Source of the DNA: Gammaproteobacteria bacterium
Lineage (GTDB): Bacteria; Pseudomonadota; Gammaproteobacteria; GCA-001735895
Assembly (NCBI GenBank): GCA_015494335.1
Contig: WGBK01000249.1
Span: 1-8,236 of the forward strand
Direction of reading: 5' to 3'
Length of the DNA: 8,236 bases
In this document: positions 1-6,492 of the stretch, one piece after another
Layout of the letters: each line of letters starts with the position of its first letter
Position numbering within the stretch: the stretch's first letter is position 1
The notes under the pieces: model-generated
What the model was told of the DNA's origin: nothing
The model's input: only the letters and a program-made list of their open reading frames with translations
Databases searched by the model: none
Position numbers and translations under genes: made by a program

Positions 1-15
1 ATCAAGAAAAGCCAT
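1..15 (-). CDS. pilJ: PilJ, type IV pilus methyl-accepting chemotaxis-like receptor (first 5 codons only)
   Basis: Only the start of this gene is in the window. On the minus strand an ATG at 15-13 opens a frame reading MAFLD that runs off the window edge. It is preceded by GAGGGTGAT, a good ribosome binding site (minus strand, positions 24-16). Identity rests on context: in the conserved pilGHIJ order, the gene after pilI encodes the membrane receptor PilJ, which senses pilus or surface signals and controls the ChpA kinase. Five codons say nothing about the protein itself, so the call is inference from synteny and the ribosome binding site. Confidence 0.55.
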
Positions 16-49
16 ATCACCCTCGTTTTTTGATCCGGACCGCCTGCAT

Positions 50-91
50 GGCAAGGCGACCCCTGTTGAATGCCTTGCCGGCACGAGCCGG
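50..91 (-). repeat. Hairpin-forming inverted repeats in the pilI-pilJ gap
   Basis: Two inverted repeats lie in the 90-nt gap between the pilI stop and the pilJ start. GGCAAGGC (50-57) pairs with GCCTTGCC (72-79) over a 14-nt loop. CCGGC (78-82) pairs with GCCGG (87-91) over a 4-nt loop. They share positions 78-79, so the two stems partly compete. In the minus-strand transcript neither is directly followed by a U-run, so a full intrinsic terminator is unlikely. An RNA-stabilising or partially attenuating structure in the operon is possible. Confidence 0.4.
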
Positions 92-105
92 TAATTCATT
101 TCGGC

Positions 106-639
106 TCAGGTCACCCTGAGAAACTGCTCGTTGTTCACCAGCCGTTCGATACTGAACACGCTCCACTGCTGACGCTCGTCGGCGAAACCGCCGTCGAGTA
201 AATCCTTCAGCACCGGCGTCTGTGCCGGCGCCTTTTCCTTCTTGTCCTGCGGCTTGAAACGGCGCAGGCCATAGATCTCGTTGACCAGCACGCCGGCCTG
301 CACATCACCCTGATCGATGATCAGCATGCGACTCTTCTTGCCGGGATGGATGTACTCCCCGCTCAGCAGGGCCTGCACATCGACCACCGGTATCAGCGAC
401 CCGCGCACGTTGGCCAGGCCGCGCACCCAGGGCAGCACGCCGGGGATACGGATGGTTTCCGGCGGCGGCAGGATCTCGTTGATCTCGGACATCCGCGCGA
501 TCAGCGTTTCGCCGCAGAGATCGAAACCGATGCCGACCCAGTCGCCATCCACCTGCTCGCCGGCCGGCAATCCGCGGGCATGGGCCCGGCAGCGCTGCTC
601 GACATCCTGCAGTACGCTGTAGGGGGAGCGGGTGGCCAT
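106..639 (-). CDS. pilI: PilI, CheW-like adaptor of the type IV pilus chemosensory system
   Basis: PilI is a cytoplasmic CheW-family adaptor that couples the receptor PilJ to the histidine kinase ChpA in the pathway controlling twitching motility. The CheW fold spans about residues 33-172 of 177. The typical core RGLANVRGSLIPVVDV is at about 73-88, and a LIIDQGDVQAGVLVNEI stretch follows at 107-122. The length is close to P. aeruginosa PilI. An open frame extends upstream to 819, but that part is antisense-like, Arg/Ser-rich and overlaps pilH. I chose the ATG at 639-637, 4 nt after the pilH stop. Its ribosome binding site is weak, so translational coupling to pilH is likely. It is the third gene of the minus-strand pil operon. 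Confidence 0.9.
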   Translation of the reverse strand: MATRSPYSVLQDVEQRCRAHARGLPAGEQVDGDWVGIGFDLCGETLIARMSEINEILPPPETIRIPGVLPWVRGLANVRGSLIPVVDVQALLSGEYIHPGKKSRMLIIDQGDVQAGVLVNEIYGLRRFKPQDKKEKAPAQTPVLKDLLDGGFADERQQWSVFSIERLVNNEQFLRVT

Positions 640-643
640 GATC

Positions 644-1018
644 TCAGGCGCCCGCGCCCTGCAGCGCCTTCTGGATGCTGTCCAGCAGTTCCGGCTCGCG
701 CACCGGCTTGACCAGGTAGTCTTTCGCTCCCTGGCGCATGCCCCAGATCTTGTCGGTTTCCTGGTCCTTGGTGGTGACGATGATGATCGGGATCTGCGCG
801 GTTTCCGGGTTGCGCGCAAGATCGCGCGTGGCCTGGAAGCCGTTCTTGCCGGGCATCACCACATCCATCAGGATGCAGTCCGGTTTCAGCGATCGGGCCT
901 TGGCAATGCCGTCTTCGCCGTTTTCGGCGACCGATACCTGCATCTGGTGTTTCTGCAGAATGGTCTTGAAGACATGCACCTCGGTGGGCGAGTCGTCGAT
1001 GATCAGGATATGTGGCAT
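644..1018 (-). CDS. pilH: PilH, single-domain CheY-like response regulator of twitching motility
   Basis: PilH is a receiver-only response regulator, one of two in the Pil-Chp pathway. In Pseudomonas it modulates pilus retraction or acts as a phosphate sink. The protein has 124 residues, all one receiver domain. Visible phosphorylation-site residues are the acidic pair D8-D9, the acceptor D52 in LMDVVMPG, the switch T82 in IIIVTTK, and K104 in YLVKP. All are intact, so it should be phosphorylatable. I chose the ATG at 1018 because MPHILIIDDS is a normal receiver N-terminus and AGGA lies just upstream. The longer frame to 1066 overlaps pilG. It starts 10 nt after the pilG stop and is followed 4 nt later by pilI. 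Confidence 0.93.
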   Translation of the reverse strand: MPHILIIDDSPTEVHVFKTILQKHQMQVSVAENGEDGIAKARSLKPDCILMDVVMPGKNGFQATRDLARNPETAQIPIIIVTTKDQETDKIWGMRQGAKDYLVKPVREPELLDSIQKALQGAGA

Positions 1019-1028
1019 GGCGTTCCTA

Positions 1029-1454
1029 TCAGCTCCTGGTGGCTCCCACGTGGGACGTGATCGCACCGATCAGGTCCTCGCGCGAGAAGGGTTTGGTCAG
1101 GTACTCCTCGGAACCGACGATACGGCCCCGGGCGCGGTCGAAGATGCTGTCCTTGCTCGACAGCATGATTACCGGCGTGGACTTGAAGTTCTTGTTGTTC
1201 TTGATCAGTGCGCAGGTCTGGTAGCCGTCGAGCCGCGGCATCATGATGTCGACAAAGATGATGTCCGGATTGTGCTCGGTGATCTTGGCCAGCGCCTCGA
1301 AACCGTCGGTGGCCGTCACCACCTCGCAGCCCGCTTTCTTCAGCAGCGTCTCGGCGCTGCGCCGGATGGTCTTGCTGTCGTCGATCACCATTACCTTCAC
1401 ATTCAATTGCAAGGTTTCGGATGTCTCCCCGGCCGGGGTTTGTTGAGTGCTCAC
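1029..1454 (-). CDS. pilG: PilG, CheY-like response regulator of twitching motility
   Basis: PilG is the receiver-only regulator that promotes pilus extension, and in Pseudomonas also affects cAMP signalling. It is the first gene of the pilGHIJ operon. The 141-residue protein has a loose N-terminal tail of about 18 residues and then one receiver domain. Key residues are D25-D26, acceptor D69 in FVDIMMPRLDGYQTC, S99 in IMLSSKD, and K121 in YLTKPF. The stretches VMVIDDSKTIRR and VDIMMPRLDGYQTCALIKNN are nearly identical to P. aeruginosa PilG. Translation starts at a GTG (1454-1452) with GGCGGAG a few bases upstream, which fixes the start well. It is transcribed away from gshA. Confidence 0.95.
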   Translation of the reverse strand: MSTQQTPAGETSETLQLNVKVMVIDDSKTIRRSAETLLKKAGCEVVTATDGFEALAKITEHNPDIIFVDIMMPRLDGYQTCALIKNNKNFKSTPVIMLSSKDSIFDRARGRIVGSEEYLTKPFSREDLIGAITSHVGATRS

Positions 1455-1498
1455 GGTTACTCCGCCTGCTTCGGTTATTTTTTGAGATTGGATACGAC

Positions 1499-1530
1499 CT
1501 GATGATCAGCGATTTTTACCGACAATTCAA
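1499..1530 (-). promoter_or_regulatory. Weak candidate pilG promoter overlapping a small inverted repeat
   Basis: On the minus strand TTGAAT (1530-1525) and GATCAT (1507-1502) are separated by 17 nt, each matching the sigma70 -35 and -10 consensus at four of six positions. The -10 overlaps a perfect 5-bp inverted repeat with a one-base centre, CTGAT-g-ATCAG (1499-1509), which could be an operator. The surrounding sequence is AT-rich and lies about 50-75 nt upstream of the pilG start, the right place for a promoter. The match is weak and the call is tentative. Confidence 0.25.
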
Positions 1531-1609
1531 GCCAAACCAGCAATTTAGTAAAATTTCATAAAGTTATTTCTATGTTGCTCTCGTAGCCCGCCGGACACTC
1601 GATGCCTTT

Positions 1610-1638
1610 TTGCAGCAGGGCGCCAAAAACCGTAGAAT
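1610..1638 (+). promoter_or_regulatory. Candidate sigma70 promoter of the gshA operon
   Basis: TTGCAG (1610-1615) is followed after exactly 17 nt by TAGAAT (1633-1638), the latter matching the -10 consensus at five of six positions. Transcription would begin around 1645, about 20 nt before the ATG at 1667. This also argues that the in-frame TTG at 1610 and ATG at 1637 are promoter bases and not start codons. The -35 match is only moderate. This promoter would drive gshA-gshB-apbE-tonB-yqgE-yqgF. Confidence 0.5.
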
Positions 1639-1666
1639 GGCGCCTGCCCAGCCAACTGCACAGCCC

Positions 1667-2968
1667 ATGATTTCCACCCCTCTGCCGACCGTTCCCCACC
1701 TGATCACGGCCAACTGCCATCCGATCGAGGAAATCGAGCGCCACATCCTCGGCCACCAGGACGAGATCGAGATCTGGCTGCGCCAGCAATTCGTCCACTA
1801 CCCGGCGCCGTTCTATGCCAGCGTGGACCTGCGCAATGCCGGTTTCAAGCTGGCCCCCGTGGACACCAACCTGTTTCCGGCCGGCTTCAACAACCTCAAT
1901 CCGGCCTCCAGGCCGCTGTGCATCCAGGCCTTCCAGGTCGCCCTGGAGCGCTTCTGCCCGGAAGCCAAGGGCATACTCATCATCCCGGAAAACCATACCC
2001 GCAACCTGCATTACCTGGAGAACATCGCCACCATCCAGGAGTACATCTCGCTGGCCGGCTACCGCAGCGCCCTCGGCAGCCTGCGCGAGGACATCACCGA
2101 GCCGACCGAGATCGAACTGCCCTCGGGCCGCTCGATCACCCTGCACCCGGTGGAGCGAAAGGACGATAGAATCAGTATAGGCGACTTTACGCCATGTGCC
2201 ATCATCCTCAACAACGACCTCTCCGGCGGCCGCCCGAAGCTGCTCGAAGGCATCCGCCAGACGGTGGTGCCTCCGCTGGATCTCGGTTGGTCCAACCGCT
2301 TCAAGTCGGACCACTTCCAGATCTACGACGAGGTCGCGCGCGAATTCGCCGAGCTGATCGAAATCGACGACTGGCTGATCAACCCGCTGTTCACCAATTG
2401 CGGCTCGATCGACTTCATGAAGCGCGAGGGCGAGGAGTGCCTGGTACGGAACACCGAGCAACTGCTGCAGCGCATCCAGTCGAAGTATGACGAGTACGGC
2501 ATCACCGATCGTCCCTATGTCGTGATCAAGGCGGACCAGGGCACCTACGGCATGGGCATCATGGTGGTGTCCGACGCCGAGGAACTGCGCCGCCTCAACC
2601 GCAAGCAGCGCAGCCGCATGTCCTCGACCAAGGAAGGCGGCGACACCTCCGAGGTGATCCTGCAGGAAGGCGTGCCCACCCGGGAGACCTGGGGCGAGGA
2701 GGCCCTGACCTGCGAGCCGGTGGTGTACATGGTCGATCACTATGTGGTCGGCGGTTTCTACCGCATGCATCCGAAGAAGAACGCCAAGGATAACCTCAAC
2801 TCGCCGGGCATGACCTTCGAGCCGCTGGCTTTCGCCGAGGCCTGCAACACCCCCGACAAGCGCCTCGACGAGGATGCCTGCCCCAACCGTTTCTATGCCT
2901 ATGGCGTGATCGGCCGCCTCGCGCTGCTGGCCGCGGCCCGCGAGATCGCCGACGCCGCCGCGGAGTGA
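1667..2968 (+). CDS. gshA: Glutamate-cysteine ligase, Acidithiobacillus-type (TIGR02049-like)
   Basis: This enzyme makes gamma-glutamylcysteine from glutamate, cysteine and ATP in the cytosol, the first step of glutathione synthesis. It does not resemble the E. coli GshA sequence but the separate proteobacterial family first named from Acidithiobacillus ferrooxidans. Typical conserved stretches are FYASVDLRNAGFKLAPVDTN (about residues 50-69) followed by LFPAGFNNL (70-78), VIKADQGTYGMGIMVV (286-301, grasp-like nucleotide-binding region) and VGGFYRMHPKKNAKDNLNS (361-379). With the ATG at 1667 the protein has 433 residues. In-frame starts at 1610 (TTG) and 1637 (ATG) exist, but they lie in the likely promoter and would add a non-conserved Gln/Arg-rich tail. 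gshB follows after 7 nt, completing a two-gene glutathione pathway. The family call is from recognised motifs. Confidence 0.88.
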   Translation: MISTPLPTVPHLITANCHPIEEIERHILGHQDEIEIWLRQQFVHYPAPFYASVDLRNAGFKLAPVDTNLFPAGFNNLNPASRPLCIQAFQVALERFCPEAKGILIIPENHTRNLHYLENIATIQEYISLAGYRSALGSLREDITEPTEIELPSGRSITLHPVERKDDRISIGDFTPCAIILNNDLSGGRPKLLEGIRQTVVPPLDLGWSNRFKSDHFQIYDEVAREFAELIEIDDWLINPLFTNCGSIDFMKREGEECLVRNTEQLLQRIQSKYDEYGITDRPYVVIKADQGTYGMGIMVVSDAEELRRLNRKQRSRMSSTKEGGDTSEVILQEGVPTRETWGEEALTCEPVVYMVDHYVVGGFYRMHPKKNAKDNLNSPGMTFEPLAFAEACNTPDKRLDEDACPNRFYAYGVIGRLALLAAAREIADAAAE

Positions 2969-2975
2969 GCACGCC

Positions 2976-3923
2976 ATGAGCCGCCGCCTCGGCATCGTCA
3001 TGGATGCCATCGATTCGATCAAGCCGTGGAAGGATTCCAGCTTCGCCATGCTGCTGGAGGCCCAGCGCCGCGGCTGGGACATCCACTACATGGTTCTCGA
3101 CGACCTGTACATGGAAGACGGCATCAGCCTGGCCCGCACCCGCGACCTGCAGGTAACGGATCGCCGCGAGGATTTCTACCAACTCGGCGCATTCGAGACC
3201 ATCCCGCTCGGCGAGCTGGACCTGATCCTGATGCGCAAGGACCCGCCCTTCGACCTCGAATACATCTACGCAACCTATTTTCTCGAACAGGCCGAGGAGC
3301 AGGGCGCCCTGGTGGTCAACCGCCCGCAGAGCCTGCGCGATTGCAACGAAAAGTTGTTCACCCGCGAGTTCCCGCAATGCTGCGCACCCTTCCGTGTTGC
3401 GCGCCAACCCGATCGGCTGCTCGAGTTCCTCGAACGGGAACGGGATATCATCATCAAGCCCCTCGACGGCATGGGTGGCCGCTCCATCTTCCGCCTGCGT
3501 CTGGGCGATCCCAATACCAATGCCATCATCGAGGCGGTCACCGATCACGGCCAGAGGCAGGCCATGGTGCAGCGTTTCATTCCCGAGATCCGCGATGGCG
3601 ACAAGCGCATCCTGCTGATCGAAGGCGAACCGATCTCCTGGGCCCTGGCACGCATCCCGGCAGAGGGCGAGAACCGCGGTAACATCGCCGCCGGGGCCAG
3701 CACCCGGGGCCAGCCCCTGAGCGACCGCGATCGCTGGATCTGCGAGCAGATCGCGCCGCGCCTGCGCGAGAAGGGCTTGCTGTTCGTCGGAATCGATGTG
3801 ATCGGCGATTACCTCACCGAGATCAATGTCACCAGCCCGACCGGCATCCGCGAACTCGATGCTCAGTTCGACCTGAACATTGCCGGCGAGCTGTTCGACG
3901 CCGTGGAACGGCAGTTGTCTTGA
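2976..3923 (+). CDS. gshB: Glutathione synthetase
   Basis: GshB joins glycine to gamma-glutamylcysteine using ATP, giving glutathione. At 315 residues it matches E. coli GshB in length and motifs: MRKDPPFD (86-93), VNRPQSLRDCNEKL (114-127), the ATP-grasp loop KPLDGMGGRSIFR (161-173), QRFIPEIRDGDKRIL (199-213), RGNIAAGA (234-241) and the metal- and glycine-site segment TEINVTSPTGIREL (281-294). No expected residue appears to be missing. The ATG is 7 nt after the gshA stop, with GGAG at the end of gshA as ribosome binding site. Its stop overlaps the apbE start codon. Position next to pilG on the opposite strand is the same as in P. aeruginosa. Confidence 0.97.
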   Translation: MSRRLGIVMDAIDSIKPWKDSSFAMLLEAQRRGWDIHYMVLDDLYMEDGISLARTRDLQVTDRREDFYQLGAFETIPLGELDLILMRKDPPFDLEYIYATYFLEQAEEQGALVVNRPQSLRDCNEKLFTREFPQCCAPFRVARQPDRLLEFLERERDIIIKPLDGMGGRSIFRLRLGDPNTNAIIEAVTDHGQRQAMVQRFIPEIRDGDKRILLIEGEPISWALARIPAEGENRGNIAAGASTRGQPLSDRDRWICEQIAPRLREKGLLFVGIDVIGDYLTEINVTSPTGIRELDAQFDLNIAGELFDAVERQLS

Positions 3924-4978
3924 CGACCACCCGCTGGCCGATCCTGCTGCTGGCATTGCTGCTCCTCGGCGGCTGCAGCGACCCGCGAGTACAGCGGCGG
4001 CAGTTCCTGCAGTTCGGCACCCTCATCGACATCAGCCTGTCCGGTGTGGACGCACAACGGGCTGAAGCCGCCTTCGATGCCATCGAGGATTTGCTGGAGG
4101 AACGCAACCGCCAGTGGCACGGCTGGCAAGAAGGCGTCCTGAAACGCTTCAACGACGACCTGGCGCAACAGCCCGCGGACGGCGTTCCGGTTCCGCCCTC
4201 CCTCAAGCGCCTGATCGACGATTCGAAGCGCTACTACCGGCTCAGCGACGGCCTGTTCAATCCGGCCCTCGGCAAGCTGATCGCGGCCTGGGGCTTTCAG
4301 GGCCGACCCCAACCCGACCGCCAGAAGATCGAACGCCTGCGCGGCGCCCTTCCGGACATGGACGACCTGCGTATCGAGGAGGGGCGTGCCTGGTCCGACC
4401 ATCCCGATCTGCAACTGGACTTCGGTGCCATCGCCAAGGGCCTGGCGATTGCCCAGGCAGCCGAGCTGCTGCGCTCGCGCGGTATCGACAATTTCATCGT
4501 CAATGCCGGCGGGGATCTGCTGGTCCGGGGGCGCAAGGCCGACGGATCGCCCTGGGTGGTTGGCATCGAGGATCCCTTCCAGGGTGGCGCGCTGGCAACG
4601 CTGGCCATGGACGCCTCGGGGGCCGTGTTCACCTCCGGAAGCTACCGGCGCTTCTACATCGACGAGAACGGCCAGCGACGCCAGCACATCATCGACCCGC
4701 GCAGCGGCGAGCCGGCTCTCGGGCTGCGCGCCGTCACCGTGTTGCACGAGGATCCAGTGGTCGCCGATGTCGCAGCCACCACGCTGATGCTCACGGCTCA
4801 GAACCATCTGCCGGAGATGGTCGAGCGCTTCGGTCTGCAAGAGGTACTGGTGATTGCAGAGGATCGCGAAGCCTGGGCTACTCCCGGCTGGCTCAAGAGA
4901 TTGCAATGGCGCAGTGGAGCAGACATCCACCCACAGCCTCTGCCGAAACAGTTGCAGGATCAGGACAGCGGCAAATGA
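3920..4978 (+). CDS. apbE: ApbE, FAD:protein FMN transferase (lipoprotein)
   Basis: ApbE cleaves FAD and attaches FMN through a phosphoester bond to Thr/Ser of target proteins such as Nqr, Rnf or NosR-type redox subunits, working on the periplasmic side. A signal peptide with a leucine-rich core (residues 7-16) and lipobox LGGC gives a lipid-anchored Cys19. Family motifs are LDFGAIAKGLAI (166-177), NAGGDLLV (195-202), TSGSYRRFY (238-246), HIIDPRSGEPA (256-266) and ADVAATTLML (282-291, Mg-binding Asp283). Length is 352. The start is a TTG overlapping the gshB stop by 4 nt (TTGA). It is the only start that gives a full lipoprotein signal, so coupled translation is likely. No target gene is visible nearby. 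The last 20 or so residues are a polar tail outside the conserved fold. Confidence 0.93.
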   Translation: MTTTRWPILLLALLLLGGCSDPRVQRRQFLQFGTLIDISLSGVDAQRAEAAFDAIEDLLEERNRQWHGWQEGVLKRFNDDLAQQPADGVPVPPSLKRLIDDSKRYYRLSDGLFNPALGKLIAAWGFQGRPQPDRQKIERLRGALPDMDDLRIEEGRAWSDHPDLQLDFGAIAKGLAIAQAAELLRSRGIDNFIVNAGGDLLVRGRKADGSPWVVGIEDPFQGGALATLAMDASGAVFTSGSYRRFYIDENGQRRQHIIDPRSGEPALGLRAVTVLHEDPVVADVAATTLMLTAQNHLPEMVERFGLQEVLVIAEDREAWATPGWLKRLQWRSGADIHPQPLPKQLQDQDSGK

Positions 4979-5014
4979 CTGGCGACCGCCCCATCATCTT
5001 GGCAGAATGAAGCC

Positions 5015-5923
5015 ATGCCTTCCGACGCTACACCACCTCCACGCAGGCCCCGCATCAGTGCCAGCGACCGTCTGGGTTTCACCCTGTTCCTGGCTCTGGT
5101 GCTGCACCTGGTATTCATTCTCGGCGTCGGATTTTCCCCCAGCGACGCCCAGTCGCCGGAGTCGCTGCCAAACCTCGATATCATTCTCGCCAACACCGAA
5201 AGCCCCGAGGCCCCGGAACAGGCGGACTTCCTCGCCCAGAGCAACCAGAAGGGCGGCGGCAACCAGGAAGACAAGGCACGACCCAGCGCACCGGTTTCCG
5301 CTGACACCCCGATCAACCGCATGGGGCTGGACGAACAGCAGCAACGCCAGCGTCGTGCCAGCGAGGTTCGCATCGAGCACATCTACTACATCAACCAGCG
5401 CGAGGCCGAGCAGCAGATAGCCCACGCCAAACGCAGCGAAAAGGCCCAGACTCAGCAACAGAGCGAGGACAGCGTCAACCAGCAGCAGCGCGAGATCGCC
5501 AGCCTGCAGGCCGAGATTCGCAAGATGGTCGAGGCCTACGCGCGCCGACCCCGCGAGATCGTGCTCACCGCCAATACCCGCGAAGCCGTGGAAGCCGGCT
5601 ACCTGGCGCAGTGGGTTTCGCGCATCGAGCATATCGGAAACCTGAACTATCCGCCGCAAGCCGAGGTCAACAGGATAGACGGCAGCCTGCGACTGAATGT
5701 ACGCATCAACGCCCAGGGCAAGGTTATCGATGCCCGCATCAGCCGTTCTTCCGGCGAACGAATACTCGACGAGGCCGCCTTGCGCATCGTGCGTCTGGCC
5801 GAGCCCTTCGCCGAATTCCCCCCCAAGCTGAAGGAGAAGGCGGACCAGATCGTCATCATCCGCACCTGGGAATTCGACTCCAGCAAGGCGCAGCGCCTGT
5901 CCACTTCCGGAGCCAAACGATGA
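5015..5923 (+). CDS. tonB: TonB-family energy transducer, TonB3-like
   Basis: This is an inner-membrane protein anchored by one N-terminal helix (about residues 20-40, LGFTLFLALVLHLVFILGVG) carrying a membrane histidine, H31, as in TonB where it couples to ExbB-ExbD. A Gln/Glu/Arg-rich region at about 107-180 is predicted by eye to be coiled coil, and replaces the proline-rich spacer of classical TonB. The C-terminal TonB domain is at about 195-287, with YPPQAEV, GSLRLNVRINAQGKVIDARI and RSSGERILDEAALRIV. Length is 302. In P. aeruginosa the gene in this same position (tonB3, between gshB and yqgE) is required for normal twitching and pilus assembly, which fits the nearby pil operon. There is a 36-nt gap after apbE. 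The stop overlaps yqgE as ATGA. No exbB or exbD is in view. Confidence 0.88.
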   Translation: MPSDATPPPRRPRISASDRLGFTLFLALVLHLVFILGVGFSPSDAQSPESLPNLDIILANTESPEAPEQADFLAQSNQKGGGNQEDKARPSAPVSADTPINRMGLDEQQQRQRRASEVRIEHIYYINQREAEQQIAHAKRSEKAQTQQQSEDSVNQQQREIASLQAEIRKMVEAYARRPREIVLTANTREAVEAGYLAQWVSRIEHIGNLNYPPQAEVNRIDGSLRLNVRINAQGKVIDARISRSSGERILDEAALRIVRLAEPFAEFPPKLKEKADQIVIIRTWEFDSSKAQRLSTSGAKR

Positions 5924-6492
5924 GCGAAGACAACCTCAACAACCTGCGCAACCAATACCTGCTGGCAACCCCCGCGGTCAAGGATCCGCTGTTTGCATCC
6001 AGCCTCGTCTACATGTGCGAGCACAACGCCGAGGGCAGCATGGGGCTGGTGGTCAATCACCGTTCGGAACAGAACCTGGAAGCTGTATTCGAGCAGCTGG
6101 AGATCGACTGCGACGATGAAAGCATCCGCCAGACTCCGGTCTTCCTCGGTGGCCCGGTGCAGTTGCAGCAGGGCTTCGTGCTGCACGACGCACCGCCGCG
6201 CAAATACGAGCAGTCCCTGCAGGTGGGCGACGACATGCACCTGACCACCTCCCTGGACATCCTGCAGGATATCGCGCAGGGCAAGGGTCCTGCACATTTT
6301 CTGGTCGCCCTCGGTTATGCAGGCTGGGCCGCCGGGCAGCTGGAGCAGGAACTGCAGGACAATGCCTGGCTGACGGCCCCGGCCCGTCCCGAGATCACCT
6401 TCCACCCGGACATCGACGCCCGCTGGCAGCTCGCCTTCGACCAGCTCGGCTTCGATCTCGATTCCCTGTCGCCGACCACCGGCTCCGCCTGA
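5920..6492 (+). CDS. yqgE: YqgE/AlgH family protein (UPF0301), function unknown
   Basis: A small soluble protein of the DUF179/UPF0301 family, called AlgH in Pseudomonas. It has no established biochemical activity. All typical stretches are there: NQYLLATPAVKDPLFASSLV (11-30), the MCEHNAEGSMGLVVN motif (32-46), FLGGPVQ (75-81), and ALGYAGWAAGQLEQELQDNA (130-149). Length is 190, normal for the family. The open frame extends upstream to 5611, but the ATG at 5920 overlaps the tonB stop (ATGA) and gives the conserved N-terminus. Its stop shares one base with the yqgF start. Pairing with yqgF is one of the most conserved neighbourhoods in Gammaproteobacteria, suggesting a related housekeeping role. 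Confidence 0.95.
   Translation: MSEDNLNNLRNQYLLATPAVKDPLFASSLVYMCEHNAEGSMGLVVNHRSEQNLEAVFEQLEIDCDDESIRQTPVFLGGPVQLQQGFVLHDAPPRKYEQSLQVGDDMHLTTSLDILQDIAQGKGPAHFLVALGYAGWAAGQLEQELQDNAWLTAPARPEITFHPDIDARWQLAFDQLGFDLDSLSPTTGSA

Noticed and set aside
640..819. A 60-codon N-terminal extension of PilI
   Set aside because: It overlaps pilH in another frame, is Arg/Ser-rich with no CheW similarity, and the ATG at 639 gives the normal family length.
1512..1540. A sigma54-like motif (TGGC...TTGT on the minus strand) upstream of pilG
   Set aside because: The invariant GC at the -12 element is CG here, so the required GG-N10-GC spacing pattern is not met.
1556..3082. A 508-codon open frame on the minus strand across gshA
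   Set aside because: It is antisense to a gene with strong family motifs, its protein is low-complexity Ala/Gly/Val/Asp-rich, and long antisense frames are common in GC-rich coding DNA.
2796..3956. A 386-codon minus-strand open frame across gshB
   Set aside because: It is a shadow of gshB with biased composition and no recognisable motif.
3863..4930. A 355-codon minus-strand open frame across apbE
   Set aside because: It is a shadow of apbE, and the sense strand encodes a full ApbE with signal peptide and all motifs.
4979..5014. A separate promoter for tonB in the 36-nt apbE-tonB gap (CAGAAT as a -10)
   Set aside because: No -35-like sequence lies at 16-18 nt upstream, so read-through from the gshA promoter is simpler.
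4994..5659. A 221-codon minus-strand frame across tonB, with hydrophobic Leu/Ala stretches
   Set aside because: The hydrophobicity comes from reading Gln/Glu codons (CAG, GAG) of the sense gene in antisense as Leu, so it is a shadow.
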